Positions 8,984-17,851 of a stretch of 64,000 nucleotides of DNA are shown in pieces (positions within the stretch are counted from its first letter, which is position 1; each line of letters starts with the position of its first letter). A model generated the notes under the pieces. The model saw only the letters and a list, made by a program, of their open reading frames with translations, had not been told where the DNA came from and did not search any database. Source of the DNA: VRUE01 sp963814915 (GTDB taxonomy: Bacteria > Actinomycetota > Thermoleophilia > Solirubrobacterales > 70-9); contig CAWFEI010000005.1 in the NCBI GenBank assembly GCA_963814915.1, forward strand, positions 248,001 through 312,000, read 5' to 3'. The translations under genes were made by a program, and so were the position numbers.

Positions 8984-11900
8984 GTGAGTCCCTCCTCCGC
9001 CGTCCATCTGCATGCCCATAGCGAGTACTCGCTACTGGACGGTGCCTGCAAGATCGACGCGATGGCCGCGCGGGCGGCGGAGCTGGAACAACCGGCGCTG
9101 GGGCTGACCGACCACGGCGTGATGAACGGCGCCGTCGACCTCTACAAGGCCTGCAAGAAGCACGGGATCAAGCCGATCGCCGGCCTCGAGGCCTACCTCG
9201 TCGACGACGTGGCGACGATCAAGGAAAAGCCCAAGTACGAGCGCAACCACATCACCCTGCTTGCCGAGAGCGACGCCGGATTCGCGAATCTGGTCAAGCT
9301 CACCTCGGCCGGTTTCCTGAGGGGCTTCTCGCGCGGCAAGGCCAATGTCGACATGGGCATGCTCGCCGAGCACGCCGAGGGCGTCATCGTCCTCACCGGC
9401 TGTCTGCAGTCACGTTTCTGCCGCCGCCTGGTCGAAGAGCGCGACGATGACGCCCGCGCCCACCTCGACGACCTGATCCAGGCCTTCGGCCCGGACCAGG
9501 TCTATTTCGAGGTGCAGAAAAACGGCATCGAGGAGCAGGAGAAGGCCAATCGGGGGATTGTGCGCTTCGCCCGCGAGCTGAACCGGCCGCTGGTCGGCAC
9601 CGCCGACGTCCACTACCTGCGGCGCGAGGATTTCGACAACCACGCGGCGCTGCTCTGCGTGCAGACAAAGTCGACGCTCGAGGCGCCGAAGATGAGCTTC
9701 GACACCAACGAGTTCTACCTCAAGAGCAACGGGGAGATGGCGGACTCGTTCGCCGAGTGGCCGGAGGCGATGCCGACGACGCTGGAGATCGCCGAGCGCT
9801 GCAGCCTCGACATCGAGTTGGGCAAGCTGCTGCTGCCGCGCTACCCGACCGAGGACGGCTCCGAGCCAGAGGAGATGCTGCGGCGGATCGCCGGCGAGGG
9901 CCTGCGCGAGCGCTACGGGGACCCTGTCCCCGCCGCTGCCGCCGAGCGGATGGAGTTCGAGCTCGGCGTGATCGAGGAGATGGGCTTCTCCTCCTACTTC
10001 CTGATCGTCTGGGACTTCGTCCGCTACGCCAAGGAGCACGGCGTCGCCGTCGGCCCCGGCCGTGGCTCGGCGGCCGGCTCGATCGTCTCCTACGTGCTCA
10101 AAATCACCGATCTCGACCCGCTCGCCGAGGGCCTGATTTTCGAGCGCTTCCTCAACCCCGGCCGAAAATCGATGCCCGACATCGACATCGACTTCTCGGT
10201 CCGCGGGCGCGAGCGGATGATCCGCTACGTCGGCGACAAGTACGGCCGCGAGTCGGTCGCCCAGATCATCACCTTCGGCAAGATGGCGCCGCGCGCGGCG
10301 ACTCGCGACGCGGCGCGCGTGCTCGGCTTCGACTACGGCAGCGGCGACCGCCTCGCCAAGCAGATCCCCGAGCCGATCATGGGCCGCAGCCCTTCCTTCG
10401 AGGAGTGCCTCAAGCCCGGCCAGGAACTGCGCAAGACCTACGATTCCGAGCCCGACGCGAAGCGGATCGTCGACGTGGCCCAGGGTCTGGAGGGGATCAT
10501 CCGCAACAACTCGATCCACGCCGCCGCGGTCGTCATCGCCGACCGGCCGTTGCACGAGGTGGTGCCGCTGCAGCTGGCCGAGGACCGCAGCGCGCCCGCG
10601 ACCGGCGGCACCAGCTCCGGCAAGCCGGAGCGCCAGTACAAGATCGTGACCCAGTACTCGATGGGGCCGATCGAGGAGATCGGCCTGCTCAAGATGGACT
10701 TTCTCGGCCTGCGCAACCTCGACGTGATCGAGGACGCGATCGACATCATCCGCCGTTCGCGCGGGGAGACCGTCGAGATGGAGAAGATCCCGATCGACGA
10801 TGCGAAGACCTACGCGATGCTCGCCAAGGGCGACTCGACCGGCGTCTTCCAGTTCGAGTCCGAAGGAATGCGCGACGCCCTGCGCAAGGTCGGCCCGACC
10901 GAGTTCGCCGACATCGTCGCCCTCGGCGCGCTCTACCGGCCCGGCGCGATGGCATACATCCCGGCCTACGCCAGCGGCAAGAAGGACCCCTCGACGGTGC
11001 GCTATCCCGATCCGCGCCTGCGCGCGATCACCGAGGAGACCCACGGCTGCGTCATCTATCAGGAGCAGTTGATGGAGATCTCCCGCTCGATGGCCGGATT
11101 CTCCGGCGCCGAGGCAGACGATCTGCGCAAGGCGATCGGCAAGAAGAAGCGCGACCTGATGGCGACGATGAAAGACAAATTCATGCAGGGCCTGGCCGAA
11201 TCGAATACGTCGCCGACCGTCGCCAAAGATCTCTGGAAGCTGAACGAAGCGGCTGCCGACTACTCCTTCAACAAGTCGCACGCCGCCTGCTACGGGTTGA
11301 TCTCCTACCGCACGGCCTACCTCAAGGCCAATTACCCGGCGGAGTACATGGCGGCGGTGATCTCGTCGGTGATGAACACCAAAGACAAGGTGCCCTTCTT
11401 CGTCAACCGCTGTGCCGAGATGGGGATCGACGTGCTGCCGCCCGACGTCAACTCCTCGGACCACGACTTCGTCGTCTACGAGAAGGCGATTCGCTTTGGC
11501 CTCGATGCCGTCAAGAACGTCGGCCACAGCGCAGTGGAGGCGATCCTGCACGCCCGCGAGGACTCGCCGATCGCCTCGATCTGGGATTTCTGCGCGCGGG
11601 TCGATTCGCGCGCGGTGAACAAACGCGCGATCGAATGCCTGATCAAGTGCGGCGCGCTCGACTCGACCGGCGCGACCCGTAGGGGAATGCTGGAGGCACT
11701 GCCCGCGGCACAGTCTGCCGGGCAGAAAGCCCAAGAGGACGCGCAGCTGGGCCAGGGCTCGATCTTCGACTTTGGCGACGCCGGCTCGGGCGGCGAAGAG
11801 GGTGGGTCCAGCTCCCACCATCGCCCTCCGATCTCGGCCGGCGAGTTCGAGCGCCGCGAGCTATTGGCGATGGAGAAGGAGACGCTAGGCACCTATCTCT

Positions 11901-12514
11901 CCTCGCACCCGCTCTCCGAAGTCCGCGACGCGCTGCGCGCGCGGGTTGACTGCAGTCTCGCGGAGCTGGCGAACAAGCCCGACGGCGCCTGGGTGACCGT
12001 CGGCGGGATCGTCGCCGAGAGCAAGAAGATCCGCACCAAGAGCGGCAACCAGATGATGTTCGCCACCCTCGACGACGTTGAGGGCCAGGTTGAGATGCTC
12101 GTCTTCAAGGCCGACCAGGCGGAGAGCGCCGGGGCGATCGAGCCCGACGCCGTGGTCCTCGTCCGTGGCCGCATCGATCACAAGGAGCGCGGCGAGACGA
12201 AGCTGGTCGTGCAGGAGGCCGAGCGATTCGAGCCCGACGGCGAGGAGATCGCCCGCGCGAGCGCCGCGGCCACCGCACCCACCGAGCCGGTGCGGCTGAC
12301 GATCCCGGCCGCGAGCCTCAGCGAGCACCTGATCGAAGAGCTGAAGGCGGTGATCGAGGGGCACAAGGGCAGCGTCGACGTCTATCTGGCGATTTCCGGC
12401 GGGAACGGCAACGGCAAGGAGTGGAAGCTCGGCGACGAGTTCAAGGTGCGGCCGTCGAGCAAGCTGACGGCGGAGCTGGACCACATCCTCGGCGGCACCG
12501 CGATCGCTGCGTGA
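8984..12514 (+). CDS. dnaE: DNA polymerase III alpha subunit
   Basis: The 1176-residue replicative polymerase. The N-terminal PHP domain begins HLHAHSEYSLLDG, the catalytic polymerase Asp residues are in MPDIDIDFS (near residue 397), with the GPGRGSAAGS loop just before; the tail has tandem HhH and the OB fold (WVTVGGIVAESKKIRTKSG). GTG 8984 places the PHP motif at residue 8, as in homologues. It is monocistronic. No clear TAnnnT -10 lies close to the start (CATGAT at 8966-8971 is the nearest candidate), so its transcript is probably leadered or uses another promoter type. Confidence 0.97.
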   Translation: MSPSSAVHLHAHSEYSLLDGACKIDAMAARAAELEQPALGLTDHGVMNGAVDLYKACKKHGIKPIAGLEAYLVDDVATIKEKPKYERNHITLLAESDAGFANLVKLTSAGFLRGFSRGKANVDMGMLAEHAEGVIVLTGCLQSRFCRRLVEERDDDARAHLDDLIQAFGPDQVYFEVQKNGIEEQEKANRGIVRFARELNRPLVGTADVHYLRREDFDNHAALLCVQTKSTLEAPKMSFDTNEFYLKSNGEMADSFAEWPEAMPTTLEIAERCSLDIELGKLLLPRYPTEDGSEPEEMLRRIAGEGLRERYGDPVPAAAAERMEFELGVIEEMGFSSYFLIVWDFVRYAKEHGVAVGPGRGSAAGSIVSYVLKITDLDPLAEGLIFERFLNPGRKSMPDIDIDFSVRGRERMIRYVGDKYGRESVAQIITFGKMAPRAATRDAARVLGFDYGSGDRLAKQIPEPIMGRSPSFEECLKPGQELRKTYDSEPDAKRIVDVAQGLEGIIRNNSIHAAAVVIADRPLHEVVPLQLAEDRSAPATGGTSSGKPERQYKIVTQYSMGPIEEIGLLKMDFLGLRNLDVIEDAIDIIRRSRGETVEMEKIPIDDAKTYAMLAKGDSTGVFQFESEGMRDALRKVGPTEFADIVALGALYRPGAMAYIPAYASGKKDPSTVRYPDPRLRAITEETHGCVIYQEQLMEISRSMAGFSGAEADDLRKAIGKKKRDLMATMKDKFMQGLAESNTSPTVAKDLWKLNEAAADYSFNKSHAACYGLISYRTAYLKANYPAEYMAAVISSVMNTKDKVPFFVNRCAEMGIDVLPPDVNSSDHDFVVYEKAIRFGLDAVKNVGHSAVEAILHAREDSPIASIWDFCARVDSRAVNKRAIECLIKCGALDSTGATRRGMLEALPAAQSAGQKAQEDAQLGQGSIFDFGDAGSGGEEGGSSSHHRPPISAGEFERRELLAMEKETLGTYLSSHPLSEVRDALRARVDCSLAELANKPDGAWVTVGGIVAESKKIRTKSGNQMMFATLDDVEGQVEMLVFKADQAESAGAIEPDAVVLVRGRIDHKERGETKLVVQEAERFEPDGEEIARASAAATAPTEPVRLTIPAASLSEHLIEELKAVIEGHKGSVDVYLAISGGNGNGKEWKLGDEFKVRPSSKLTAELDHILGGTAIAA

Positions 12515-12543
12515 AAAACCGTCCAGCCGCCGCAGACGGTCCC

Positions 12544-12549
12544 TAGACT
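12544..12549 (+). promoter_or_regulatory. -10 of Cys-rich protein gene
   Basis: TAGACT ending 6 nt before ATG 12556, fitting the leaderless pattern of this window. Confidence 0.6.
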
Positions 12550-12555
12550 TTCCCC

Positions 12556-12951
12556 ATGCCCGCTACGCGCCAGAAGACCGGTGAGTGCCGTCAGTGCCGC
12601 TCGTTCTGCGACAAGATGGTCGAGCCGCGCGGCTGTGTAGAGATGGGCTGCCGCTTTCTCTACAGCGTCGTCGACGGCTTTACGGGCATTCAGTACGTCG
12701 GCTGCATGCAGGGCGTGTTCGGCGCCCGCGTCGAGCTAGACGCGGTTCTGCAACCGGGCGGCTTCGGCGGGGTGAAGATGACCGGCGACGCGTTGCCCCA
12801 CTGCCCTTTCTCGATCGAGCGGGCGTACTCGGGGGAGGGCCAAGAGTACGACTGCGTGAACAAGCGCTTCTTCGACTGCACCGACGGTGGCCCGGAGGGT
12901 CTGCGCGCATTTGACCTGCGCGACCTGGCCTCCGAGCCCCCCGGCGTCTGA
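12556..12951 (+). CDS. Cysteine-rich hypothetical protein
   Basis: A 131-residue soluble protein that I do not recognise. Nine Cys are present: C11, C14, C18, C27, C32, C50, C83, C100 and C108. The N-terminal C-x2-C-x3-C-x8-C-x4-C cluster suggests zinc or Fe-S binding; no signal peptide or TM segment. Its own promoter hexamer lies 6 nt upstream, so it is expressed apart from dnaE. Codon use matches the neighbours, so the ORF looks real. Confidence 0.75.
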   Translation: MPATRQKTGECRQCRSFCDKMVEPRGCVEMGCRFLYSVVDGFTGIQYVGCMQGVFGARVELDAVLQPGGFGGVKMTGDALPHCPFSIERAYSGEGQEYDCVNKRFFDCTDGGPEGLRAFDLRDLASEPPGV

Positions 12952-12984
12952 GGCTCGGAGTATTTAAGACGACACTGTTCCGTG

Positions 12985-12990
12985 TAGAAT
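12985..12990 (+). promoter_or_regulatory. -10 of acyl-CoA dehydrogenase
   Basis: TAGAAT ending 6 nt before ATG 12997 in a locally AT-rich stretch. The same hexamer stands before gatC. Confidence 0.7.
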
Positions 12991-12996
12991 TCCACC

Positions 12997-14286
12997 ATGA
13001 GCGACTCTTCGGCGGTGGCAGAGACAGAGCAGTTCGCGGGGGACGCGGCGGCGGATGACGCCGGGGCCGAGGGGCCCAAGTTCACGCTCGAGCTGAATCA
13101 GGACCAAGAGGACATCCGCGATTGGGTTCACGGCTTCGCCGAGGGCGTCGTCCGACCGGCCGCCGCGGAATGGGACGAGCGCGAGGAGACTCCCTGGCCC
13201 GTGATCCAGGAGGCCGCCAAGATCGGCCTCTACAGCTTCGAAGCGCTCGGCCAGTTCTTCGGCGACGACACCGGGCTGACGCTGCCGATCGCCAACGAGG
13301 AGCTTTTCTGGGGAGACGCAGGCATTGGCATGGCGATCATGGGCACTTCGCTCGCGGTCGCAGCGATCTTCGGGCAGGGAACCCCGGAGCAGATGGGCGA
13401 GTGGATCCCGCAGTGCTTCGGCACCACGGAGGATCCCAAGGTGGCGGCCTTCTGCTCGTCCGAGCCGGATGCGGGCTCGGACGTGGCGGCGATCCGCACC
13501 ACGGCCAAGTACGACGAGGCAAACGACGAATGGGTGCTCAACGGGCAGAAGGCGTGGGCGACCAATGGCGGGATCGCCGACGTCCATGTGGTCATCGCCA
13601 CGGTTGACCGCGAGCTCAAATCGCGCGGCCACGCCGCCTTCGTGATTCCCCCGGGCACCAAGGGCTGCGAGCAGGGCGCCAAGGTGAAGAAGCACGGCCT
13701 GCGCGCCTCGCACACCGCCGACGTCCACCTCGACGACTGCCGGGTTCCGGGCTCCTGTCTGCTCGGCGGCAAAGAGAAGCTCGACGAACGCCTCGCCCGC
13801 GTGCGGGAGGGTAAGAGCGGCAAGTCGCAGGCGGCGATGCAGACCTTCGAGGCTAGCCGGCCGACCGTCGGCGCGCAGGCGATCGGAATCGCTCGCGCAG
13901 CCTACGAGTACGCGCTGGAGTACTCCAAAGAGCGGCGGCAGTTCGGCAGGGCGATCGTCGAGAACCAGTCGATCGCCTTCGCCCTCGCCGACATGAAGAT
14001 GGAGATCGACGCCGCCCGTCTGTTGGTCTGGCGCGCCGCATGGATGGGTCGCAACGGCCACAAATTCGAAAACGCCGAGGGCTCGATGTCGAAGCTCAAG
14101 GCAGGCGAGGTCGCCGTCTGGGCAACCGAGCGGGCGATCCAGATCCTCGGTGGCAACGGCTACACCCGGGAGTTCCCGGTCGAGCGGATGCACCGCGACG
14201 CCAAGATCTACACGATCTTCGAGGGCACCTCAGAGATCCAGCGCCTGGTCATCAGCCGCGCGATCTCCGGCGTCCACATCAAATAG
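12997..14286 (+). CDS. Acyl-CoA dehydrogenase
   Basis: A 429-residue FAD enzyme oxidising acyl-CoA to enoyl-CoA. Visible: N-terminal helical domain, the FAD/substrate segment AAFCSSEPDAGSDVA and ATNGGIADV, the R-QFGR stretch (YSKERRQFGRAIVENQ), ILGGNGYTREFPVERMHRD, and the catalytic Glu in IFEGTSEIQRLVISR. A 25-residue Ala/Asp/Glu-rich N-terminal extension precedes the core. No beta-oxidation partners adjoin it, so the chain-length class cannot be told. Confidence 0.93.
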   Translation: MSDSSAVAETEQFAGDAAADDAGAEGPKFTLELNQDQEDIRDWVHGFAEGVVRPAAAEWDEREETPWPVIQEAAKIGLYSFEALGQFFGDDTGLTLPIANEELFWGDAGIGMAIMGTSLAVAAIFGQGTPEQMGEWIPQCFGTTEDPKVAAFCSSEPDAGSDVAAIRTTAKYDEANDEWVLNGQKAWATNGGIADVHVVIATVDRELKSRGHAAFVIPPGTKGCEQGAKVKKHGLRASHTADVHLDDCRVPGSCLLGGKEKLDERLARVREGKSGKSQAAMQTFEASRPTVGAQAIGIARAAYEYALEYSKERRQFGRAIVENQSIAFALADMKMEIDAARLLVWRAAWMGRNGHKFENAEGSMSKLKAGEVAVWATERAIQILGGNGYTREFPVERMHRDAKIYTIFEGTSEIQRLVISRAISGVHIK

Positions 14287-14318
14287 GCCGTCCCGGCGAC
14301 GCTCAGCCGACATTTACC

Positions 14319-14382
14319 CCGCCATAGAGGGAAGAAAGTCGGATGCGCGGCGCCGCAACCGACTTTTGTGTTGCTATGGCGG
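14319..14382. terminator. Nested inverted repeats between convergent genes
   Basis: Two stacked stems: outer CCGCCATAG (14319-14327) with CTATGGCGG (14374-14382), inner AAAGTCGG (14335-14342) with CCGACTTT (14359-14366), the latter followed by TGTG. Lying between the acyl-CoA dehydrogenase stop and the nfo stop, it probably ends transcription. Unpaired bases between the two stems make it bipartite. Confidence 0.6.
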
Positions 14383-14454
14383 CCACAAGATCGGAAGCGG
14401 CGCCCTGAAGCCCGGGCTTCCTCCGGGCGAGTTGCGAGGGCACATCGGCAGGTC

Positions 14455-15336
14455 TCAGCCGCGGCGCTTCAACCCTTCGCGCCTCAGCCGCTTGGCCGCC
14501 GCGACTTCTTTCTTGTCCGGGCCCTTCTTTTCCGGGCCCGGGGTCTCCAGGGTGGCCGGGAGGCCGTTGAAGCGGGGCTCTGAGAGGAAGGCTCGCAGGC
14601 CGGCCCTGCCCATCTCCCCTTTGCCGATGTTGGCGTGGCGGTCGCGGCAGGAGCCGAGTGGGGCGGCGGCGTCGTTGACGTGCAGGCAGCGCAGCCGGTC
14701 GAGGCCGACCTTCGCGTCGGCTTCGTCGACGATCTCGCCAAGGCTTTCCTCGTCGGTGACGTCGTAGCCCTGCACGAAGAGGTGGCAGGAGTCGAGGCAG
14801 AGGCCGAGCCGCCTGCCGGATCCGGCAAGTTCGATCAGCTCCGCGGTCTGGTCGAAGTCGCGGCCGAGGAGGCCTTTATGGCCCGCGGTCTGCTCGAGCA
14901 GCAACGGGCAGCTGTCACTGCCCTTGAGTGCTGCGGCGATGACCTTGGCCGCGCGTTTCATCGACGGGCCCAGCGGCTCGCCTTTCTGCGCTCCTGGGTG
15001 CAGGACAACCCCGTCGGCGTTGATTTCGTCGCCGATCCGCAGCGCGTGGGTGAGCGAATCGAGCGACTTCTTGCGCAGCTCCTTGTCCTTGGAGGCGCAG
15101 TTGATCAGGTAGACGGCATGGATCACGACCGCTTCGACCGGCGAGTCGTCCATCGCCTCTCTGAACTCGGCGAAATCGTCGGGCCCGTACTTGGTCGGGC
15201 GCCACATGCGCGGGCTCTGGTTGAAGATCTGGATCGACTCGCAGCCGAGGTCGCTGCCGCGCTCGATAGCTTTCGCCAAGCCGCCCGCCGTCGAGACGTG
15301 CGCACCGACCAACATCTTGTCTGAGGAATCCGCCAT
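14455..15336 (-). CDS. nfo: Endonuclease IV (AP endonuclease)
   Basis: Base-excision-repair enzyme cutting 5' of abasic sites with three zinc ions. Conserved blocks: VGAHVSTAGGLAKA at the N-terminus, IQIFNQSPRMW, VIHAVYLINCAS, VVLHPGAQKG, LLEQTAGHKG, GLCLDSCHLFVQGYD, LHVNDAAAPLGSCRDRHANIGKGEMG. ATG 15336 gives 293 residues; ATG 15315 gives 286 residues and matches the start of E. coli Nfo better. Either way its 5' end meets gltX head to head (see gltX). It converges on the acyl-CoA dehydrogenase. Confidence 0.93.
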   Translation of the reverse strand: MADSSDKMLVGAHVSTAGGLAKAIERGSDLGCESIQIFNQSPRMWRPTKYGPDDFAEFREAMDDSPVEAVVIHAVYLINCASKDKELRKKSLDSLTHALRIGDEINADGVVLHPGAQKGEPLGPSMKRAAKVIAAALKGSDSCPLLLEQTAGHKGLLGRDFDQTAELIELAGSGRRLGLCLDSCHLFVQGYDVTDEESLGEIVDEADAKVGLDRLRCLHVNDAAAPLGSCRDRHANIGKGEMGRAGLRAFLSEPRFNGLPATLETPGPEKKGPDKKEVAAAKRLRREGLKRRG

Positions 15337-16684
15337 CCGCTTGAGGTTCGCCCCGTCGCCGACCGGCGCGTTGCACATCGGCGGCGCGAGGACGGCACTC
15401 TACAACTGGCTCGCGGCGCGGCACGATGGCGGCGAGCTCGTGCTGCGGATCGAGGACACCGACCGCGAGCGCTCGACCGAGGAGAACGTCGACCAGATCC
15501 TCGACGCGCTGCGCTGGCTGGAGCTCGATTGGGACGAGGGGCCGGTCTCGCAGGCGTCGCGCGCGGGGAGCCACGACGCCGCATTGCAGCGCCTGCTGGA
15601 GAGCGGTGCGGCATACCGAGATTCGGCCACGGCGAAGGACGTCGAGGCCTGGAAGGCCGAGCGCGGCGCGGGCCGGGGCTACCGCGGCGAGCCGGTCGAC
15701 GCTCCCGACGCGGCGATTCGCCTGCGGGTCCCCGACGCGGGGGAGACCGTTGTCGAGGATCTGATCCGCGGCCCGGTCCGCTTCCCGAACGGCAGCTACG
15801 ACGATTTCGTAATCGCCCGCGGCGACGGATCGGTCCTCTACAACTTCGCCGTCGCGGTCGACGACGCCGAGATGGGCATCACCGACGTCGTCCGCGGCGA
15901 CGACCACCTCTCCAACACGCCGAAGCAACTGCATGTCCTGCGGGGGCTCGGGTTCGAGCCGCCGCGATACGCCCACCTGCCGCTCCTGCACGGGCCCGAC
16001 GGGCGCAAGCTCTCCAAGCGCCACGGGGCGGCCTCGGTGCAGGAGCTTCGCGACGCTGGCTACCTGCCGGCCGCGGTGCGCAACTACCTGGCGCTGCTCG
16101 GCTGGGGCTCCGGGGACGACGCGACGCTGATCCCGACCGAGGAGCTGATCGAGCGATTCCGGGTCGCCGACGTCGGCAAGGCGGCGGCGATCTTCGACGA
16201 GAAGAAGCTGCGCTGGGTCAACGGCCGCTACATGCGCGAGCTGCCACTCGACCGCTACGTCGCGGCTGTCGCGACACACCTCGACCGCCCGGAGGACGAG
16301 CGGCTGCGGGCCGCCTGCGAGATCGTGCAGGAGAAAGCGCAGACGCTGGAGGAGGTCTGGCCGCTGATCCGCTTCCTCTTCGAGCCGCCGGTCGAGGACG
16401 AGAAGGCTTGGCGCAAGACGATGAAGGACGAAGCCCCCGCCGCGCTGGAGGCAGCCGGCGAGGCTCTTGCCGGGGCGGAGCACTTCGACGCGGCGACGGT
16501 CGAGGCGGTGCTCTCGCCGCTGCCCGAGCGCCTCGGCATCAAGCCGGGGAAGGTCTACCAGCCGATCCGCGTGGCGCTCACCGGATCGACGGTCTCGCCG
16601 GGGATATTCGAGTCGGTTGCCGCCCTGGGATGCGAGGAATCGCTGCGGCGCATCAATGCGGCCCTCGTGCGCCTTCGCGCATAA
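15317..16684 (+). CDS. gltX: Glutamyl-tRNA synthetase
   Basis: Class I GluRS, 455 residues. The HIGH motif is in FAPSPTGALHIGGART and the KMSKS equivalent is KLSKR in DGRKLSKRHGA; the anticodon-binding domain follows. No ATG fits the N-terminus. TTG 15317 gives MSEESAIRLRFAPSPTG; TTG 15341 would give MRFAPSPTG. Because gatCAB is present in the window, this enzyme may be non-discriminating and also charge tRNA-Gln (inference). With nfo starting at 15336 the two divergent genes overlap by 20 bp. Confidence 0.93.
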   Translation: MSEESAIRLRFAPSPTGALHIGGARTALYNWLAARHDGGELVLRIEDTDRERSTEENVDQILDALRWLELDWDEGPVSQASRAGSHDAALQRLLESGAAYRDSATAKDVEAWKAERGAGRGYRGEPVDAPDAAIRLRVPDAGETVVEDLIRGPVRFPNGSYDDFVIARGDGSVLYNFAVAVDDAEMGITDVVRGDDHLSNTPKQLHVLRGLGFEPPRYAHLPLLHGPDGRKLSKRHGAASVQELRDAGYLPAAVRNYLALLGWGSGDDATLIPTEELIERFRVADVGKAAAIFDEKKLRWVNGRYMRELPLDRYVAAVATHLDRPEDERLRAACEIVQEKAQTLEEVWPLIRFLFEPPVEDEKAWRKTMKDEAPAALEAAGEALAGAEHFDAATVEAVLSPLPERLGIKPGKVYQPIRVALTGSTVSPGIFESVAALGCEESLRRINAALVRLRA

Positions 16685-16764
16685 CTGCAACACCTAATTC
16701 TGGGGAGCCCGACGCTAAACCGTGCGTCCTTTGCTGCCGATGAGGAGGACGGAGCGATCGGGTT

Positions 16765-17844
16765 ATGGCATCGAACAAAACACAGAGCAACGGCAAGGTG
16801 CACAACAAGGCCGACGTCCCGCGAGGGGCGAACGCCCCGGCGCCCGGCGCCCGGCTTGCCTCGGCCTTCGAGGCTGTTGAGAAATTCCCGGCTCTGATCG
16901 AGTCGCGTACTCGCGTGATGGAGGCGGCGACGGCCGAGACCGCTCGCATCGGCGACTTGGTCGAGGCGGTCGAGGCCGACGTCGCGCTGACGATCGCCGT
17001 TCTGCGCTTCGCCAACCGGACCAGCGGCATGGGCAACGTCGGCAGCGTCCCCGAGGCAGTTAACGTGCTGAAGCCATCCGGGGTGCTGGCGATCGCGGGC
17101 ACCGCGCCGGTCTTCGACTTCTTCGAGCCCAACGGCGGCTGGGAGTTGCGACCCGAGCAGTTCCGCGTCCACGCTCTGGCCACGCAGCAGGCTGCCGCCC
17201 GGATCGGGCGGGAGATCGGCTGGCCCGACCGCGATGAACTCGTCGTCGCCGCCCTTCTGCACGACATCGGCCGACTCGTCATCTCGAAGCTTCACCCCGG
17301 TCGCCGCACCTACTTCGACGCCACCTCGCGCACTCCCGAGCAGCGGCTGCGCGAAGAACGCGACCAGCTGGGGATCGACCACGCGCTCGTCGGCGGGGTT
17401 CTCGCCCGGCGCTGGAACGTGCCCCAGAAGATCGCCGTCGCGATCGAGCGCCATCACTCCGAGGACGCCGAGGGCCTGGCGGCGATCGTCGCCACCGCTG
17501 ACATGGTCGCCCACTACGCACAGGGCGAGGCGGTCACTCCGGAGCGCCTGCGCGACACGGCGAAGCGCGCCGGGCTGGGACCCGACGGGCTGCGTGAGCT
17601 GCTCTACGACCTTCCCTACCCGCGCGAGACCGATGCGCGGGCCAGCGAGCCCTGCCCGCTCTCGGGTCGCGAGCTCGACGTGCTCCGCCACCTCTCCGAG
17701 GGCATGGTCTACAAGCAGATCGCCGGCGAAATGCAGCTCTCGGTTTCCACGATCCGCACCCATCTGCACAACGTTTACGGCAAGATCGGCGCCGTAGATC
17801 GCGCGCAGGCGGTGCTCACGGCTCGCGACCGCGGCTGGATCTAG
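16765..17844 (+). CDS. HDOD/HD-domain protein with LuxR-type DNA-binding domain
   Basis: A 359-residue protein with an unusual architecture. Residues about 30-290 are an HDOD-like domain that keeps a full HD metal set: H136, H166-D167 (ALLHDIGRL), H206, H230-H231 (IERHHSED) and D246. Residues about 296-359 are a GerE/LuxR helix-turn-helix (LSGRELDVLRHLSEG..., STIRTHLHNVYGKIG). The first 28 residues are polar and disordered. It has a purine-rich Shine-Dalgarno region (GGAG at 16751-16754) and no nearby -10 of the leaderless type. It may be a one-component regulator sensing or hydrolysing a nucleotide; function unproven. It ends 7 nt from the convergent regulator gene. Confidence 0.85.
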   Translation: MASNKTQSNGKVHNKADVPRGANAPAPGARLASAFEAVEKFPALIESRTRVMEAATAETARIGDLVEAVEADVALTIAVLRFANRTSGMGNVGSVPEAVNVLKPSGVLAIAGTAPVFDFFEPNGGWELRPEQFRVHALATQQAAARIGREIGWPDRDELVVAALLHDIGRLVISKLHPGRRTYFDATSRTPEQRLREERDQLGIDHALVGGVLARRWNVPQKIAVAIERHHSEDAEGLAAIVATADMVAHYAQGEAVTPERLRDTAKRAGLGPDGLRELLYDLPYPRETDARASEPCPLSGRELDVLRHLSEGMVYKQIAGEMQLSVSTIRTHLHNVYGKIGAVDRAQAVLTARDRGWI

Positions 17845-17851
17845 GCACTAG

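Noticed and set aside
9410..11821. 803-codon open frame opposite dnaE
   Set aside because: Composition (Val/Asp/Leu/Arg/His-rich) is the usual antisense reading of a GC-rich gene; no motifs.
12518..12540. ACCGTC/GACGGT hairpin after dnaE as a terminator
   Set aside because: Only 6 bp with an 11-nt loop and no T-tract on the plus strand; too weak to call.
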